Shown piece after piece: positions 8,899 through 17,695 of a stretch of 64,000 nucleotides of DNA (its first letter is position 1; each line of letters opens with the position of its first letter). The notes below the pieces were generated by a model. It saw nothing but the letters and a program-made list of their open reading frames with translations. It was not told the DNA's origin and did no database searches. The stretch comes from Promineifilum sp. (GTDB lineage Bacteria > Chloroflexota > Anaerolineae > Promineifilales > Promineifilaceae): NCBI GenBank assembly GCA_017983515.1, contig JAGOBF010000002.1:164788-228787 (forward strand), in the 5' to 3' direction. A program made the translations under genes and the position numbers.

Positions 8899-10031
8899 GC
8901 GCTATCACCTTCACTCGCGCTCCGGCCGTTGCCGTTCTGGTTACTTTTTTCCGGTCGCATCAATTCTTCCCGGATGTTATCCAGGAAGTCGTCGCCGAGG
9001 CGGGCGACCGTCTCGGCCAGCAGGCGGCCGACGCGCTCGACATCGCCCATATCCACCGTCTCGACCATGGTGTGCATGTAGCGCAGGGGGATCGACAGGA
9101 CCCCTGCGGGGATGCCTTCGCGGGCGACCTGGATCGCGTAGGCATCAGTGCCGCTGCCGGCGGCGTGGACGCCGATACCGATTTTCATCTCCAGCGCGCC
9201 GGCCGCGTCGCGCAAGGCTCCATAGAGGCCGGGATGGACGTTCGCACCGATGTCGAGCACCGGCCCGCTGCCCAGCTCCATCAATTCGCTATCACTCGTG
9301 CCCGGCCCTTTGGCATGGGTCACGTCGATTGCGATGGCCGCATCCGGTCGTTGGGCGTAGGCGCTGGTATAGGCTCCTAGAAAGGTCTCTTCCTCCTGCG
9401 ACGTGGCTACGGCGAGCACGTCCCAGGTATGGCGGCGCTGTTGCAGAAGTTCAAGGCAGATCGTGACGGCCGTGACTGAGGCGCGGTTGTCCAGAGCCTT
9501 GCCCGCGACCCGGCCATTCTGCAATTTGCGCAGAGATTGCCTGAACGTGACGAAATCGCCGATGGTCACTAAGCGACGCACCTCGTCGATGGGCAAGCCG
9601 ACGTCGAGGACCAGGTTTTCATAGCTGTAGGCTTTGTCGCGCTCTTTTTCCGGCAAATAGGAATCGGGCAAGCCACCCAACACGCCGGTCAGCAGCCTGG
9701 CTCCGTGGACGACGGCCGTCTGCCCCAGCAGGTGCCGCCGGTCGACGCCGCCCAGTTCCGTGACGCGCAGGAAACCGTTGCCGTCGTGCTCCACAATACG
9801 CGACACCATCAGACCCAACTCATCCATGTGAGCAGCCAGCAAGATACTGGGGCGCGGCCGGTCGGCCGGCCCCGCTCCGCGCTTGATGCCCAGCAGGCTG
9901 CCGACCCGGTCGACGACGATCTCGTCTACGAGCGGCCGCCAGAGTGGCTCGATGACGGCCGCGGCGCCGCCCTCATTGCCAGTCGGGCCAGGCGCTTCGG
10001 TCAACTGTTTTAACAATTCAAACGTTTCCAT
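8895..10031 (-). CDS. M42 family metallo-aminopeptidase (copy 3)
   Basis: This is the longest of the three, at 378 residues. Motifs are LAAHMDELG, LDNRASVTAV, SQEEETFLGA, AIAIDVTHAKG and LRYMHTMVE, so the metal site is complete, but the block after the Glu pair is more divergent than in copies 1 and 2. The C-terminal ~25 residues are a polar tail (Lys, Asn, Gly, Ser) that the others lack. AGGA precedes the ATG at 10031 by a usable distance. The gene starts 17 bp after the Thr/Pro-rich protein gene and is coupled to copy 2 by a 4-bp overlap. Confidence 0.88.
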   Translation of the reverse strand: METFELLKQLTEAPGPTGNEGGAAAVIEPLWRPLVDEIVVDRVGSLLGIKRGAGPADRPRPSILLAAHMDELGLMVSRIVEHDGNGFLRVTELGGVDRRHLLGQTAVVHGARLLTGVLGGLPDSYLPEKERDKAYSYENLVLDVGLPIDEVRRLVTIGDFVTFRQSLRKLQNGRVAGKALDNRASVTAVTICLELLQQRRHTWDVLAVATSQEEETFLGAYTSAYAQRPDAAIAIDVTHAKGPGTSDSELMELGSGPVLDIGANVHPGLYGALRDAAGALEMKIGIGVHAAGSGTDAYAIQVAREGIPAGVLSIPLRYMHTMVETVDMGDVERVGRLLAETVARLGDDFLDNIREELMRPEKSNQNGNGRSASEGDSA

Positions 10032-10048
10032 AAAAGCGATTCCTGGGG

Positions 10049-10555
10049 TTAAGGGGTTGCATTTGCTTCCGGCGTGCCCGTCACGTCGTCGGTGACTTCG
10101 AGCGTGGGGGTTGCCGTGGCCGTTTCCGTCGGCGTTTCCGTCGGCGTCTCGGTGGGTGTTTCCGTAGGCGTCTCGGTGGGCGTCGCCGTCGGGGTGTCCG
10201 TGGGCGTCGCCGTCGGTGTGTCGGTAGGTGTTGCCGTCGGTGTGTCGGTCAGCGTGGCCGTGGCGGTGGACGTGTCCGTCGCCGTTGGCGTGACGGACGG
10301 GGTGACGGTTGCCCGCGGTGTGGGCGAGCCGGGTGGCGTCAGCGAGACGACGACGGGTGGCAAGCGTGTGGCGTCGTCGGTCGGCGTCGGCGAATCGGCC
10401 GGTGAGCCGGTTTCCTCCGGCGTTGGCGATGTGTTGCCACGATTAGGCGCGCGGGAGAGCAAAGCGATACCGGACAGGTAGCAAGGCACGGTGAGGAGGA
10501 TGATGCCAACCAGAATGGCATAGGTCCGGCGGCGTGTATCCATGCGAGGAATCAT
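10049..10555 (-). CDS. Membrane-anchored Thr/Pro-rich stalk protein
   Basis: This is a 168-residue protein of unknown function. A basic N-terminus (MDTRRR) precedes one membrane helix (about residues 12-33), then a low-complexity extracytoplasmic tail dominated by repeats of TPTDTPTA and TPTETPTE. Such mucin-like tails act as spacers in the cell wall and are often O-glycosylated. The DNA repeats are degenerate in third codon positions, which argues for selection at protein level. GAGGGG nine bases before ATG 10555 supports the start. It is first in the transcript with the three M42 peptidases; whether that link is functional is unclear. Confidence 0.7.
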   Translation of the reverse strand: MIPRMDTRRRTYAILVGIILLTVPCYLSGIALLSRAPNRGNTSPTPEETGSPADSPTPTDDATRLPPVVVSLTPPGSPTPRATVTPSVTPTATDTSTATATLTDTPTATPTDTPTATPTDTPTATPTETPTETPTETPTETPTETATATPTLEVTDDVTGTPEANATP

Positions 10556-10573
10556 AGTGAACTACCCCTCAAA

Positions 10574-10601
10574 TGACAAATTAAGGCACTATGTTATACT
10601 G
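10574..10601 (+). promoter_or_regulatory. Promoter for the sensor kinase (ATGACA-N16-TATACT)
   Basis: ATGACA (10574-10579) and TATACT (10596-10601) are 16 bp apart, in the 110-bp gap between divergent genes. On the other strand TATAAC/CATAGT words could serve the stalk-M42 operon, but they are weaker. Confidence 0.45.
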
Positions 10602-10665
10602 CTCAGGCAGACATAAAGTATGGGCGACGGCCGGTCGGCCCACTGACCGGCAGGGACATTGAGCA

Positions 10666-13600
10666 GTGCTGATTGAACTATGGGGACAGTCCGGTCGGGC
10701 CGGGGTTGCCTGGCCCGAAAATGCATTGACTACCGGCCTTTGGCTCATCGGCCTGGGGTTGCTGGCTGTGGCCCTCGGCCGCTCGGACGCCCGCCGAACG
10801 TGGCAGGCGATGGGCCGTGGGCAGTGGTCAACCCTGATCGTCCTGTGCGGAGCGGCTCTCTTCTTTAGCCAGCTATTTCCGCTCACTTTTCCCTGGATCA
10901 ACCCGATTTTGCGTGAGTACCCGGCGACCGGCGCGATCCTGTTGCTGTCGGCCGTGCCGTATCTGGTGGCCGGAGCGTTGCTCAATGTGCCGTCGGCCAT
11001 CCTCGTGGGCATGTTCGCCGGGATCGGCCGCGTCGTGGGCCAGACCGGGGAGCCGCTGGACGTCGTGGCCGTCGCGCTGGCCGCGGGGTTGTCGGCCATC
11101 ATGATGCGCCAAATTTACGCCGGCCGCGGCTTCGATTTATTGCGCCGTCCCCTCGCCGCCGGGGTCCTTGGGCGGCTGATGCTCCCGTTGATAGGTGGAT
11201 TGGCCCTCTTTGCCCATTCGCTACCGGCCGGGGTGCTCGGTGCGCTGGACCTGGCCCTGTACCTCAGCTTCTGGAGCGCTTTGCCGGCGCTGGTTGAGGG
11301 CGCTATTGGCGGAGCGGTCGCTATGGCCATCCTGTGGATTGTGCCGCACCGGCGGCCGGAGCCGGGCACCGTCCCCTCGCCGCTCCAGCGCAGCCTGCAA
11401 CGCCAGCTTGTAGCCGCGTTTCTGGCCTTTGCGACGGTGGTCGTCTTTCTTAGTGCCTCTGTGGCCTTCTATTTTTCCGCACGGGCGACGGGTCGTGCCC
11501 TAACTGACCAGATGGTCAACCGGGCCGAGACGACGGCGGCACGTCTCGGCTCCTTACAGCGGGAGCTGGCCGGCACGTTGGTTCAATTTGGGGCCGATCC
11601 GGCCCTGGCGACAGAAAATGTCGTGGAGAAATCGGCCGCCTTGGGCCGGATTCAGGCTACCCGACAGTTCGACCACGTGCGTATGCTCAGCGCATCGGGT
11701 GAGGTTTTTTCCGACCGCCCGGCCGGCGACGCTGAACTGACTGAGGCGGAACGAGTGATCGCCGCCGCCGCATTGGCCGGCGAGACGCGCTGGGCCATCA
11801 CGCGCGACGCAGGCGAGTCCTATGGCCTGAGCCTGGCCGTGCCGGGCGCGAACGACGGCCCCCAGACAACGGCGTTGCTCGCCACCGTTTTGCCCGAAGT
11901 GTTGAGCGATATGTGGATTGGCCTGTCGGCTGGCGAAGGACATGGCTCTGGCTTTCTGGTCAACGAAGCTTCGGAAGTTCTGGCGGCCGACGGGAAGTCG
12001 CGGGAGACCTGGTCTTTCCCGACCGCTGCCCAAACCTCACGCTCGCTTTCCGCCGCTACCGGCCACACCATTTATGAGTCTCGCGACCCAGCAACCGGGG
12101 CCAGACAATTGGCCGCGGTTGCGCCGGTTTCGCAGAGCGGCTGGAAGGTTGTCGCCACGATGCCGCGCGCCGCCATCTTGGGGCAGACCTTGTCGATCAT
12201 AGGGCCGTTGACCCTGTTATTAATGATCGTGAGTACGTTATTCTACGCCATCGTAGCCGTGCTGGGCCGCGATATCACCCGGCCGATCGCTGAAATTAGT
12301 CGCGCATCGCGAGCCATTGCCGGGGGCGGGGGGCTGGAGCGGCCGGTGCGCTCCGAGCGCGAGGACGAAATCGGGCAATTGACGCTGGCATTTTCCCAGA
12401 TGCAGCGCGCCCTGCGCCAGCGGCTGGATGAATTGTCGCTGGTGCTCAGTGTCAGCAACGACGTGGCAGCCACGCTCAGCCTGCCGCAAGGGATGACGGC
12501 CGTGCTTCAAGGGCTGCTGCGGGGCACAGGCGCGGCCGGGGCGCGGGCGGTCGTGCGCAATCCGGCCACGCCCGCGCCGCTGATATTCGCCGAAGGGCCG
12601 GCGGCCGACGGCATGAGCATTTTTGATCGCGCGGTACTGTTGCGATTGCGCGCGGTGGATGAACTGTCTTACGGGACGGCGGCCGAGATCGAAGAGGGAT
12701 TGGCGATCACGTCGTCGCCGGTGGCGGCCCTCTACGCGTTGCCCCTGAGACCCGGCGGCGAGTTTCAGGGCGTGCTCTATGTGGCCTTTCGTCAGCCGCA
12801 CTATTTCGACAGCGACGAACGCAATTTCTTGCGCACGCTAGCCGGGCAGGCGACGGTGTTGGTCCAAAACGCTCACCTGTTCGTGGCCGCCGAGGGCGGG
12901 CGGCGGCGGCTGGCGGCCATCTTGGCTTCCACTACCAACGGCGTGCTGGTCACCGATCAGACGGATCGGATGCTGCTCATGAATCCGGCGGCGGAACGCG
13001 CTCTGGGAATACGCGCCCGCGACGTGGGCGGCCGGCCGGTGGTGGACGCGCTGGCCGGAGTAGATCGCGACGGCCAGCTGGCGCGCCATCTAAGCCTGGG
13101 TCTCTCATCGGCCGTTGGCGGAGCGGCCGACGGCAAGATAGAGGTGATAGTCGGGGAACAGGTTTTTCTGGCGGGCATTTCGACGGTCTATAACCATGAC
13201 GGCCAGACGATGGGACGGGTGGCCGTCTTGCAGGACGTGACCGACATCCGGGAACTGGATCGCCTGAAATCGGATTTTGTGGCCGGCATCTCCCATGACT
13301 TGCTCAGTCCCTTGACGTATATGCACAACTACGCGGCCACGCTGCCGATCATCGATGATCCGGCCCTGGAAAAAGAATATGCCGAGAAAATCCTGGCCGG
13401 CATCGACCGGATGAAGCGACTGGTGAACGATTTGCTTGATCTGGCGCGCATCGAGGCGGGATTGAACCTGCAATTTGACCGGATAAACGTGGCCGCGCTG
13501 CTGGACGAGATCGTGGTGGAATACGCTTCGCCCGCCCACGTGGCCGGCGTTAGCCTGGTGGTCGAGGCCCCCATCGACCTGCCGCCGCTGGTGGCCGACC

Positions 13601-13941
13601 CAGCCCTCTTGCGACGAGCGATTACCAATCTGGTAACGAATGCGCTGAAGCACGCTCCTCAGAGCGGCCGCCTGACACTGAAAGCCGAGGTGGTCGGACG
13701 CGAACTGGTGATCACCGTTCGCGATCGGGGGCCGGGGATTGCTGCAGCCGACCAGGCGCATCTGTTCGAGAAGTTCTATCGGGGGCAGGCGCTGTCAACG
13801 GTCGAGCGTGGGCGTGGGTCGGGCTTGGGGCTGGCTATCGTCAAGTCTGTTGCTGACCATCATCACGGCCGGGTGTGGTGCGAGAGCCGACCCGGGGAGG
13901 GTAGCGCGTTTTCGATGGCTATTCCGCTGCAACGTAGCTGA
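10666..13941 (+). CDS. Orphan hybrid-length sensor histidine kinase (7TM-like, HAMP, GAF, PAS)
   Basis: This 1091-residue membrane kinase has several parts. A polytopic N-terminus spans about residues 1-225. A further helix at about 250-275 leads to an extracytoplasmic sensor region (about 280-500). Then come a helix plus HAMP (about 510-585), GAF (about 610-740) and PAS (about 743-860). HisKA has the phospho-acceptor His877 in GISHDLLSPLT. The HATPase (about 975-1090) has NLVTNALKH, DRGPGIA and GSGLGLAIVK. All kinase boxes are intact. No response regulator is adjacent, so the partner is elsewhere. The GTG start at 10666 is the first in-frame start after the promoter. A soluble-plus-membrane double sensor suggests integration of an external and a cytosolic signal. 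Confidence 0.88.
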   Translation: MLIELWGQSGRAGVAWPENALTTGLWLIGLGLLAVALGRSDARRTWQAMGRGQWSTLIVLCGAALFFSQLFPLTFPWINPILREYPATGAILLLSAVPYLVAGALLNVPSAILVGMFAGIGRVVGQTGEPLDVVAVALAAGLSAIMMRQIYAGRGFDLLRRPLAAGVLGRLMLPLIGGLALFAHSLPAGVLGALDLALYLSFWSALPALVEGAIGGAVAMAILWIVPHRRPEPGTVPSPLQRSLQRQLVAAFLAFATVVVFLSASVAFYFSARATGRALTDQMVNRAETTAARLGSLQRELAGTLVQFGADPALATENVVEKSAALGRIQATRQFDHVRMLSASGEVFSDRPAGDAELTEAERVIAAAALAGETRWAITRDAGESYGLSLAVPGANDGPQTTALLATVLPEVLSDMWIGLSAGEGHGSGFLVNEASEVLAADGKSRETWSFPTAAQTSRSLSAATGHTIYESRDPATGARQLAAVAPVSQSGWKVVATMPRAAILGQTLSIIGPLTLLLMIVSTLFYAIVAVLGRDITRPIAEISRASRAIAGGGGLERPVRSEREDEIGQLTLAFSQMQRALRQRLDELSLVLSVSNDVAATLSLPQGMTAVLQGLLRGTGAAGARAVVRNPATPAPLIFAEGPAADGMSIFDRAVLLRLRAVDELSYGTAAEIEEGLAITSSPVAALYALPLRPGGEFQGVLYVAFRQPHYFDSDERNFLRTLAGQATVLVQNAHLFVAAEGGRRRLAAILASTTNGVLVTDQTDRMLLMNPAAERALGIRARDVGGRPVVDALAGVDRDGQLARHLSLGLSSAVGGAADGKIEVIVGEQVFLAGISTVYNHDGQTMGRVAVLQDVTDIRELDRLKSDFVAGISHDLLSPLTYMHNYAATLPIIDDPALEKEYAEKILAGIDRMKRLVNDLLDLARIEAGLNLQFDRINVAALLDEIVVEYASPAHVAGVSLVVEAPIDLPPLVADPALLRRAITNLVTNALKHAPQSGRLTLKAEVVGRELVITVRDRGPGIAAADQAHLFEKFYRGQALSTVERGRGSGLGLAIVKSVADHHHGRVWCESRPGEGSAFSMAIPLQRS

Positions 13942-13996
13942 GGCAGTGGAGTTGACGATGTGACTCGCTAGGCTTAATCAAGAATCCGACGTTTCG

Positions 13997-14386
13997 TTAT
14001 TCCTGATAATATTTGTTTTCAATAAAGCGGTCTTTGCCCATGACGCGCACGGCGATCCAGGCCAGGGTCATCGTCGGTATGACCTGCGTGAACGGGACGA
14101 GCGACTCGAACGTGGCGATGCCGCGCAGCCCCTTGAGACCCAGCCGATCGAGGACGATCCAGGCGATGGGCGCGGAGAGAAAATCCAGCGCCAGATCGAG
14201 CACGTCGAGAAAGAGCACCACCAGAAACGGGGTATAGAGCATCGTCTCAGCGAAGCCCGCGCCCGGCGGCACCTTGATATGACGGATCTGGATGAAGATG
14301 ATCGCCAGCAGGATGAGCGCCAAGATGAGGGCCACTGACATCACACTGACTAGGATTAAGACGAAGTTTTGAAGGAATTCTTCCAT
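13997..14386 (-). CDS. Small integral membrane protein, unknown function
   Basis: This 129-residue protein has a long N-terminal membrane helix (about residues 8-34), two further hydrophobic stretches (about 48-70 and 100-115) and a charged C-terminus (KDRFIENKYYQE). I do not recognise a family. It lies 16 bp downstream of the DUF456 gene and is probably co-transcribed with it. A conserved-looking Pro-rich turn (VPPGAGFAETMLYTPF) follows the first helix. Confidence 0.7.
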   Translation of the reverse strand: MEEFLQNFVLILVSVMSVALILALILLAIIFIQIRHIKVPPGAGFAETMLYTPFLVVLFLDVLDLALDFLSAPIAWIVLDRLGLKGLRGIATFESLVPFTQVIPTMTLAWIAVRVMGKDRFIENKYYQE

Positions 14387-14402
14387 TGATTTGATTATTT
14401 TC

Positions 14403-14906
14403 CTAAACCGGCGCTTGGGTCACCACGAGCAAGATCATCATGATGCCGCCGGCAATTTCGAAGAGTGTGCTGATGCCCCAGCCGACCATGCCCCCGAAGG
14501 CGGCCTTCAGAGCCGGCCGTAAAGCTCCCTGACGAACGTATTCAGACAGGACCAGCCCGGCCGCATAGCCCACGATTGTGCCGACAAGGGGGATGGGCAG
14601 CAGGAATGTCCCAGCCATGGCCCCGATAAAGCCGACAACGAGCGTTCGCCACGTTGCGCCGGTCTTCTTAGCGCCCAGAGCCGACAGCCAGATGTTGGAT
14701 GTGCCGGCCGCCAACCCGATGAGCGTGATCAGGGCGAAGATCCACGGCGAAAAGGTGTCGAAGCCGACGACGACGGCCGCGTAGTAGAGCGAAGCGAGCC
14801 AGATAATGATGAGACCGGGAATGACGGGCAGGATAATGCCGAGGAGACCAACGACAAAAGCCAGAATGACGACACCGGTGCTAACCGTAAAAGCGAGATT
14901 TTCCAT
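14403..14906 (-). CDS. DUF456 family membrane protein
   Basis: This 167-residue protein has about four to five membrane segments. It matches the DUF456 pattern: an N-terminal GIILPVIPGLIIIWLA block, a central SNIWLSALGAKKTGATW block and a glycine-rich second half (LLPIPLVGTIVGYAAG). The family has no established function. TATAGT eight bases before the ATG and no Shine-Dalgarno suggest a leaderless transcript that continues into the downstream small membrane protein. Confidence 0.82.
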   Translation of the reverse strand: MENLAFTVSTGVVILAFVVGLLGIILPVIPGLIIIWLASLYYAAVVVGFDTFSPWIFALITLIGLAAGTSNIWLSALGAKKTGATWRTLVVGFIGAMAGTFLLPIPLVGTIVGYAAGLVLSEYVRQGALRPALKAAFGGMVGWGISTLFEIAGGIMMILLVVTQAPV

Positions 14907-14914
14907 TTCCGAAT

Positions 14915-14920
14915 ACTATA
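14915..14920 (-). promoter_or_regulatory. TATAGT -10 box eight bases before the DUF456 ATG
   Basis: On the minus strand TATAGT (14920 to 14915) lies eight bases before ATG 14906. The -35 (ACAACT) at 17 bp is poor. It fits the leaderless pattern seen at other genes here. Confidence 0.4.
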
Positions 14921-14956
14921 CGCACTTTTCCCGCGGGAGTTGTGCCGGGGAGGGGA

Positions 14957-16234
14957 TTACAAACTGCGACAGGCTCGCAGGAAGCGCTCGAAGACGCCGG
15001 CCAAATAGCGTCGCATCCCGATGGGGGGTGCGTCATGATAGCGTCCGGCCTCGGTCTCGCTGCGGCGGTTTGCTCGCTGCCACACGTAGCGATCGGGCAT
15101 ATCGCCGGCCCAGGTGGCGAAATATGGGAACCAGTTGAGCAGCACGTGGAGGCAGCGCGCGGCCGGCAGGGCAGCGCGAAAGGCCCGCGCCGATGAACGT
15201 CCGCTCAATTCAGCCGCGAGGGTGAGCAGATAGGTATCAATGATCGTTTCCTCGGCATGGGGGGCGACGTGGCGCAAACGCGGTTCGACTTGTTCCCAGC
15301 CGTCGCGCCGTTCCTGGAGGAGCGGGTAGCCTTCGATGAAGGCCATCAAATCGAGGATACCGGGGCCGGTCTGGGCTTCGCTCCAGTCGACGAGGAAGAT
15401 GTTGCCCAACAGGTCGAGCCGCCAGTGACCCGGATGGGGCGCGCCGTGGAGCAACGTGGGCGGCAAGTCGAGCAGGGGGGCCAACATGGGCACGGGGTCA
15501 TCCAAGAGGTCGGCCGCGGCTGCCAGATGGCTCTCGCCCAGGACGCCCGGCCAGCCGCCCAGATCGCGCATAACCACCAGGCCATTGGCCGCGCGCACGA
15601 AATAGGGAGCCAAACGCCCGGCGCTGTGGATCGCGTGGCGCGAGAGGGCGGCCGCCGGGCCTTCCTCGAACAAGGTCGTCTCCGACTGGCGTAATTCCTG
15701 CCACGTATACGGGCCATCGTCGCGCCGTATAAAGTGGGGTATGAGCGATTCAGCCGGAGCGGAATCGTCGTCAGCCTCATGATTCCAGTGGGCGGCGTGG
15801 AACCGGGCCAACGTTTCCACAATTCCATCCACCTGGGCCGGGACCCAGGCCGCCGGCGGAAAATGATCAGATACATCGTTGAGGACGACCCAACTGTCGT
15901 CGCCGTCCAGATGGGCATATTGGCAGCGGGGGATGGCCGTCCCTGGCGGATCGCCATAGAGGCTATAGAAACAAGCTTCGACGGCGTTGGTCTGTTTGGC
16001 GATGAAGGTGATGGGGTCCGAACAGCCGGCCAGGGTAAGGATGTAGCGCCGCAGGTGATGGGGCCAATCGGTGACTGTGCGGCTGGGGAATGCCAATGTG
16101 GTATCGCACAACGCCTCGGACGTCACCGCCGTGACGATGGCGTCGTGGGTCTCCGGGTAGCGGGCCAACAGGGCCGACCATGCCGCGGGATCGCGCCGCC
16201 GGAGCTGAAAGATATCCACAGGCAAGGGTTCCAT
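14957..16234 (-). CDS. APH-fold protein with altered catalytic loop
   Basis: This 425-residue protein has the C-lobe layout of aminoglycoside/choline-type phosphotransferases. The Brenner loop reads LLHGAPHPGHWRLD, followed by IFLVDWSEAQTGPGILDL. In active family members the loop is HGDxHPGN: the Asp is the catalytic base and the Asn binds magnesium. Here these are Ala and His (codons GCG and CAC read directly), while the later metal-binding Asp in VDWSE remains. It may be a pseudokinase, a substrate-binding protein or a family with a relocated base. The gene has its own TTGCCG/TACAAT promoter and no Shine-Dalgarno, and it converges on nothing nearby. Confidence 0.7.
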   Translation of the reverse strand: MEPLPVDIFQLRRRDPAAWSALLARYPETHDAIVTAVTSEALCDTTLAFPSRTVTDWPHHLRRYILTLAGCSDPITFIAKQTNAVEACFYSLYGDPPGTAIPRCQYAHLDGDDSWVVLNDVSDHFPPAAWVPAQVDGIVETLARFHAAHWNHEADDDSAPAESLIPHFIRRDDGPYTWQELRQSETTLFEEGPAAALSRHAIHSAGRLAPYFVRAANGLVVMRDLGGWPGVLGESHLAAAADLLDDPVPMLAPLLDLPPTLLHGAPHPGHWRLDLLGNIFLVDWSEAQTGPGILDLMAFIEGYPLLQERRDGWEQVEPRLRHVAPHAEETIIDTYLLTLAAELSGRSSARAFRAALPAARCLHVLLNWFPYFATWAGDMPDRYVWQRANRRSETEAGRYHDAPPIGMRRYLAGVFERFLRACRSL

Positions 16235-16243
16235 AGCGGCGGA

Positions 16244-16272
16244 ATTGTAATGGGGAAAGAGTCCGGCGGCAA
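16244..16272 (-). promoter_or_regulatory. Promoter TTGCCG-N17-TACAAT for the APH-like gene
   Basis: The -35 is at 16272-16267 and the -10 at 16249-16244, with a 17-bp spacer. ATG 16234 is nine bases past the -10, so a leaderless mRNA is expected. The remaining gap up to 16448 shows no clear structure. Confidence 0.6.
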
Positions 16273-16448
16273 ATAAGGATGCTTCTGTGGCGTCAGTTTC
16301 TTAACCGGCATCATCCGCCAAGGAACGGGACAGGTCGGCGACCCTGGGTAATATACCAAACGAAAGCGCCTCAACTGCCCTGTCCCCGCTCCACTGTAGC
16401 CGCGATGAAATAGATGTCCCCGCGATTCAAATAGATTAAAGTTGAAGT

Positions 16449-16811
16449 ATGATTTTAGCCATCCACCACGTTCAAATCACTATCGCTCCCGACGAAGAGG
16501 CGGCCGCCCGGCGCTTCTACTGTGAGGTGTTAGGCCTGCCGGAGATTGAAAAGCCCGACTCTCTCAAAGGTCGCGGCGGTTTCTGGGCGCGAGTCGGCGA
16601 CCGGCAGCTCCATGTCGGCGTCGAGACCGGCGTCGACCGGCTGCGCACCAAAGCCCATGTGGCCTATCAGGTCGATAACCTGGCGGCCTGGCGCGAACGT
16701 CTGGCCGCCGCCGGGGTGGCCGCACTGGAGAGTGTGCCCATTCCCGGCTACGAGCGCTTCGAGTGCCGCGACCCGTTCGGCAATCGCCAGGAGTTCATTC
16801 AACCGCTATGA
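16449..16811 (+). CDS. VOC (glyoxalase/bleomycin-resistance) family protein
   Basis: This 120-residue single VOC unit begins ILAIHHVQITI and ends with the family's RDPFGNRQEFIQ. Metal ligands expected of VOC enzymes are partly visible (His near the N-terminus, Glu in QEF near the C-terminus, LHVGVE in the middle). The module binds small molecules or catalyses metal-dependent reactions; substrate is not predictable. Its TGA overlaps the ATG of the next methyltransferase by four bases. No good Shine-Dalgarno is seen; AT-rich TAGATT/TAAAGT words before the ATG could be a -10. Confidence 0.85.
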   Translation: MILAIHHVQITIAPDEEAAARRFYCEVLGLPEIEKPDSLKGRGGFWARVGDRQLHVGVETGVDRLRTKAHVAYQVDNLAAWRERLAAAGVAALESVPIPGYERFECRDPFGNRQEFIQPL

Positions 16812-17566
16812 CCGATCCCGACCCCACCAAACGTTTCACCGACCGCGCCGACGATTACGCCCGCTACCGTCCCGGCTATCCGGCGGCCGTGCTGGAATGT
16901 CTGCGGGACGAAGGTGGCTTGTCTCCCCATGACGTCGTTGCCGACATCGGCTCCGGCACGGGTATCTTGACCGAGATGTTCCTGGCGAACGGCAACTTCG
17001 TCTACGCTGTGGAACCCAACGAGGCTATGCGCCAGGCGGCCGAGGCCAGGCTTGCCGAGTATCCCAGCTTCGTCAGTGTCGCCGGCCGCGCCGAGGCCAC
17101 TCTGCTGGCCGATGACACCGCCGATTGGGTGGTCGCCGGGCAGGCGTTTCACTGGTTTGACGCGGCCGCCGCCCGGCAGGAGTTCGGCCGCATCTTGCGC
17201 CCCGACGGTTACGTGGCCCTGGTGTGGAATGCCCGCGCCCACGAGGGCGACGCGCTCATGGCAGACTACGAGCGCGTGCTGGGCGAATTCGGTTTGGGCT
17301 ACACGACCGTTACCCACCGCGCCCACGCCGGCGACCTGGCGATGCTGTTCGCCAACGGCCACGAGTCTCGGACCTTCAGCCACCATCGGACGCTTGATTT
17401 TGCAGCGTTGTGGGGAGGGTTTCTTTCCGCCTCTTATGCGCCACGATCTACCGATCTGCATTATGAGGCCATGCGCGCCGCGCTGGCGGCCGTCTTCAAG
17501 CGTTATGAGTCGCAGGGTCGCGTGACCTTCGTCTATGAAACTCAGCTGCACTTTGGGCGGCTATAA
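16808..17566 (+). CDS. SAM-dependent methyltransferase (type 11 class I)
   Basis: This 252-residue class I methyltransferase has motif I VVADIGSGTGILTEMFL (about residues 45-60), an acidic end of strand 2 (YAVEPNEAMR) and WVVAGQAFHWFD in the motif IV region, like UbiE/COQ5-related small-molecule methylases. The start is the ATG that overlaps the VOC stop (ATGA); an in-frame ATG at 16763 lies inside the VOC gene. A shared transcript suggests that the two proteins act on the same metabolite. The substrate is unknown. Confidence 0.85.
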   Translation: MTDPDPTKRFTDRADDYARYRPGYPAAVLECLRDEGGLSPHDVVADIGSGTGILTEMFLANGNFVYAVEPNEAMRQAAEARLAEYPSFVSVAGRAEATLLADDTADWVVAGQAFHWFDAAAARQEFGRILRPDGYVALVWNARAHEGDALMADYERVLGEFGLGYTTVTHRAHAGDLAMLFANGHESRTFSHHRTLDFAALWGGFLSASYAPRSTDLHYEAMRAALAAVFKRYESQGRVTFVYETQLHFGRL

Positions 17567-17597
17567 GCGGGTTTCCGGCACGCCGGCTCCTTGCCTA

Positions 17598-17651
17598 TTG
17601 ACAGACGTGCCTCGATTAGATTATCATCTAAGCAGTTAGACAATCATCTAA
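17598..17651 (+). promoter_or_regulatory. Promoter with two tandem 16-bp palindromic operators
   Basis: TTGACA at 17598-17603 is followed 17 bp later by TTATCA (17621-17626). Two copies of a palindrome overlap and follow the -10: TTAGATTATCATCTAA (17616-17631) and TTAGACAATCATCTAA (17636-17651). Their centres are 20 bp apart, about two helical turns, so two repressor dimers could sit on the same face. The operon they head ends in an ArsR-type regulator, the natural candidate for binding. Confidence 0.72.
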
Positions 17652-17695
17652 TGCGAGCGCGGGCTAATCTGTTCAGGCAGAAAGGAGATCTAACG

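Noticed and set aside
10074..10481. Plus-strand frame encoding repeated VSVGV
   Set aside because: It is the antisense of the Thr/Pro-rich tail. The minus-strand gene has a start, Shine-Dalgarno and membrane helix.
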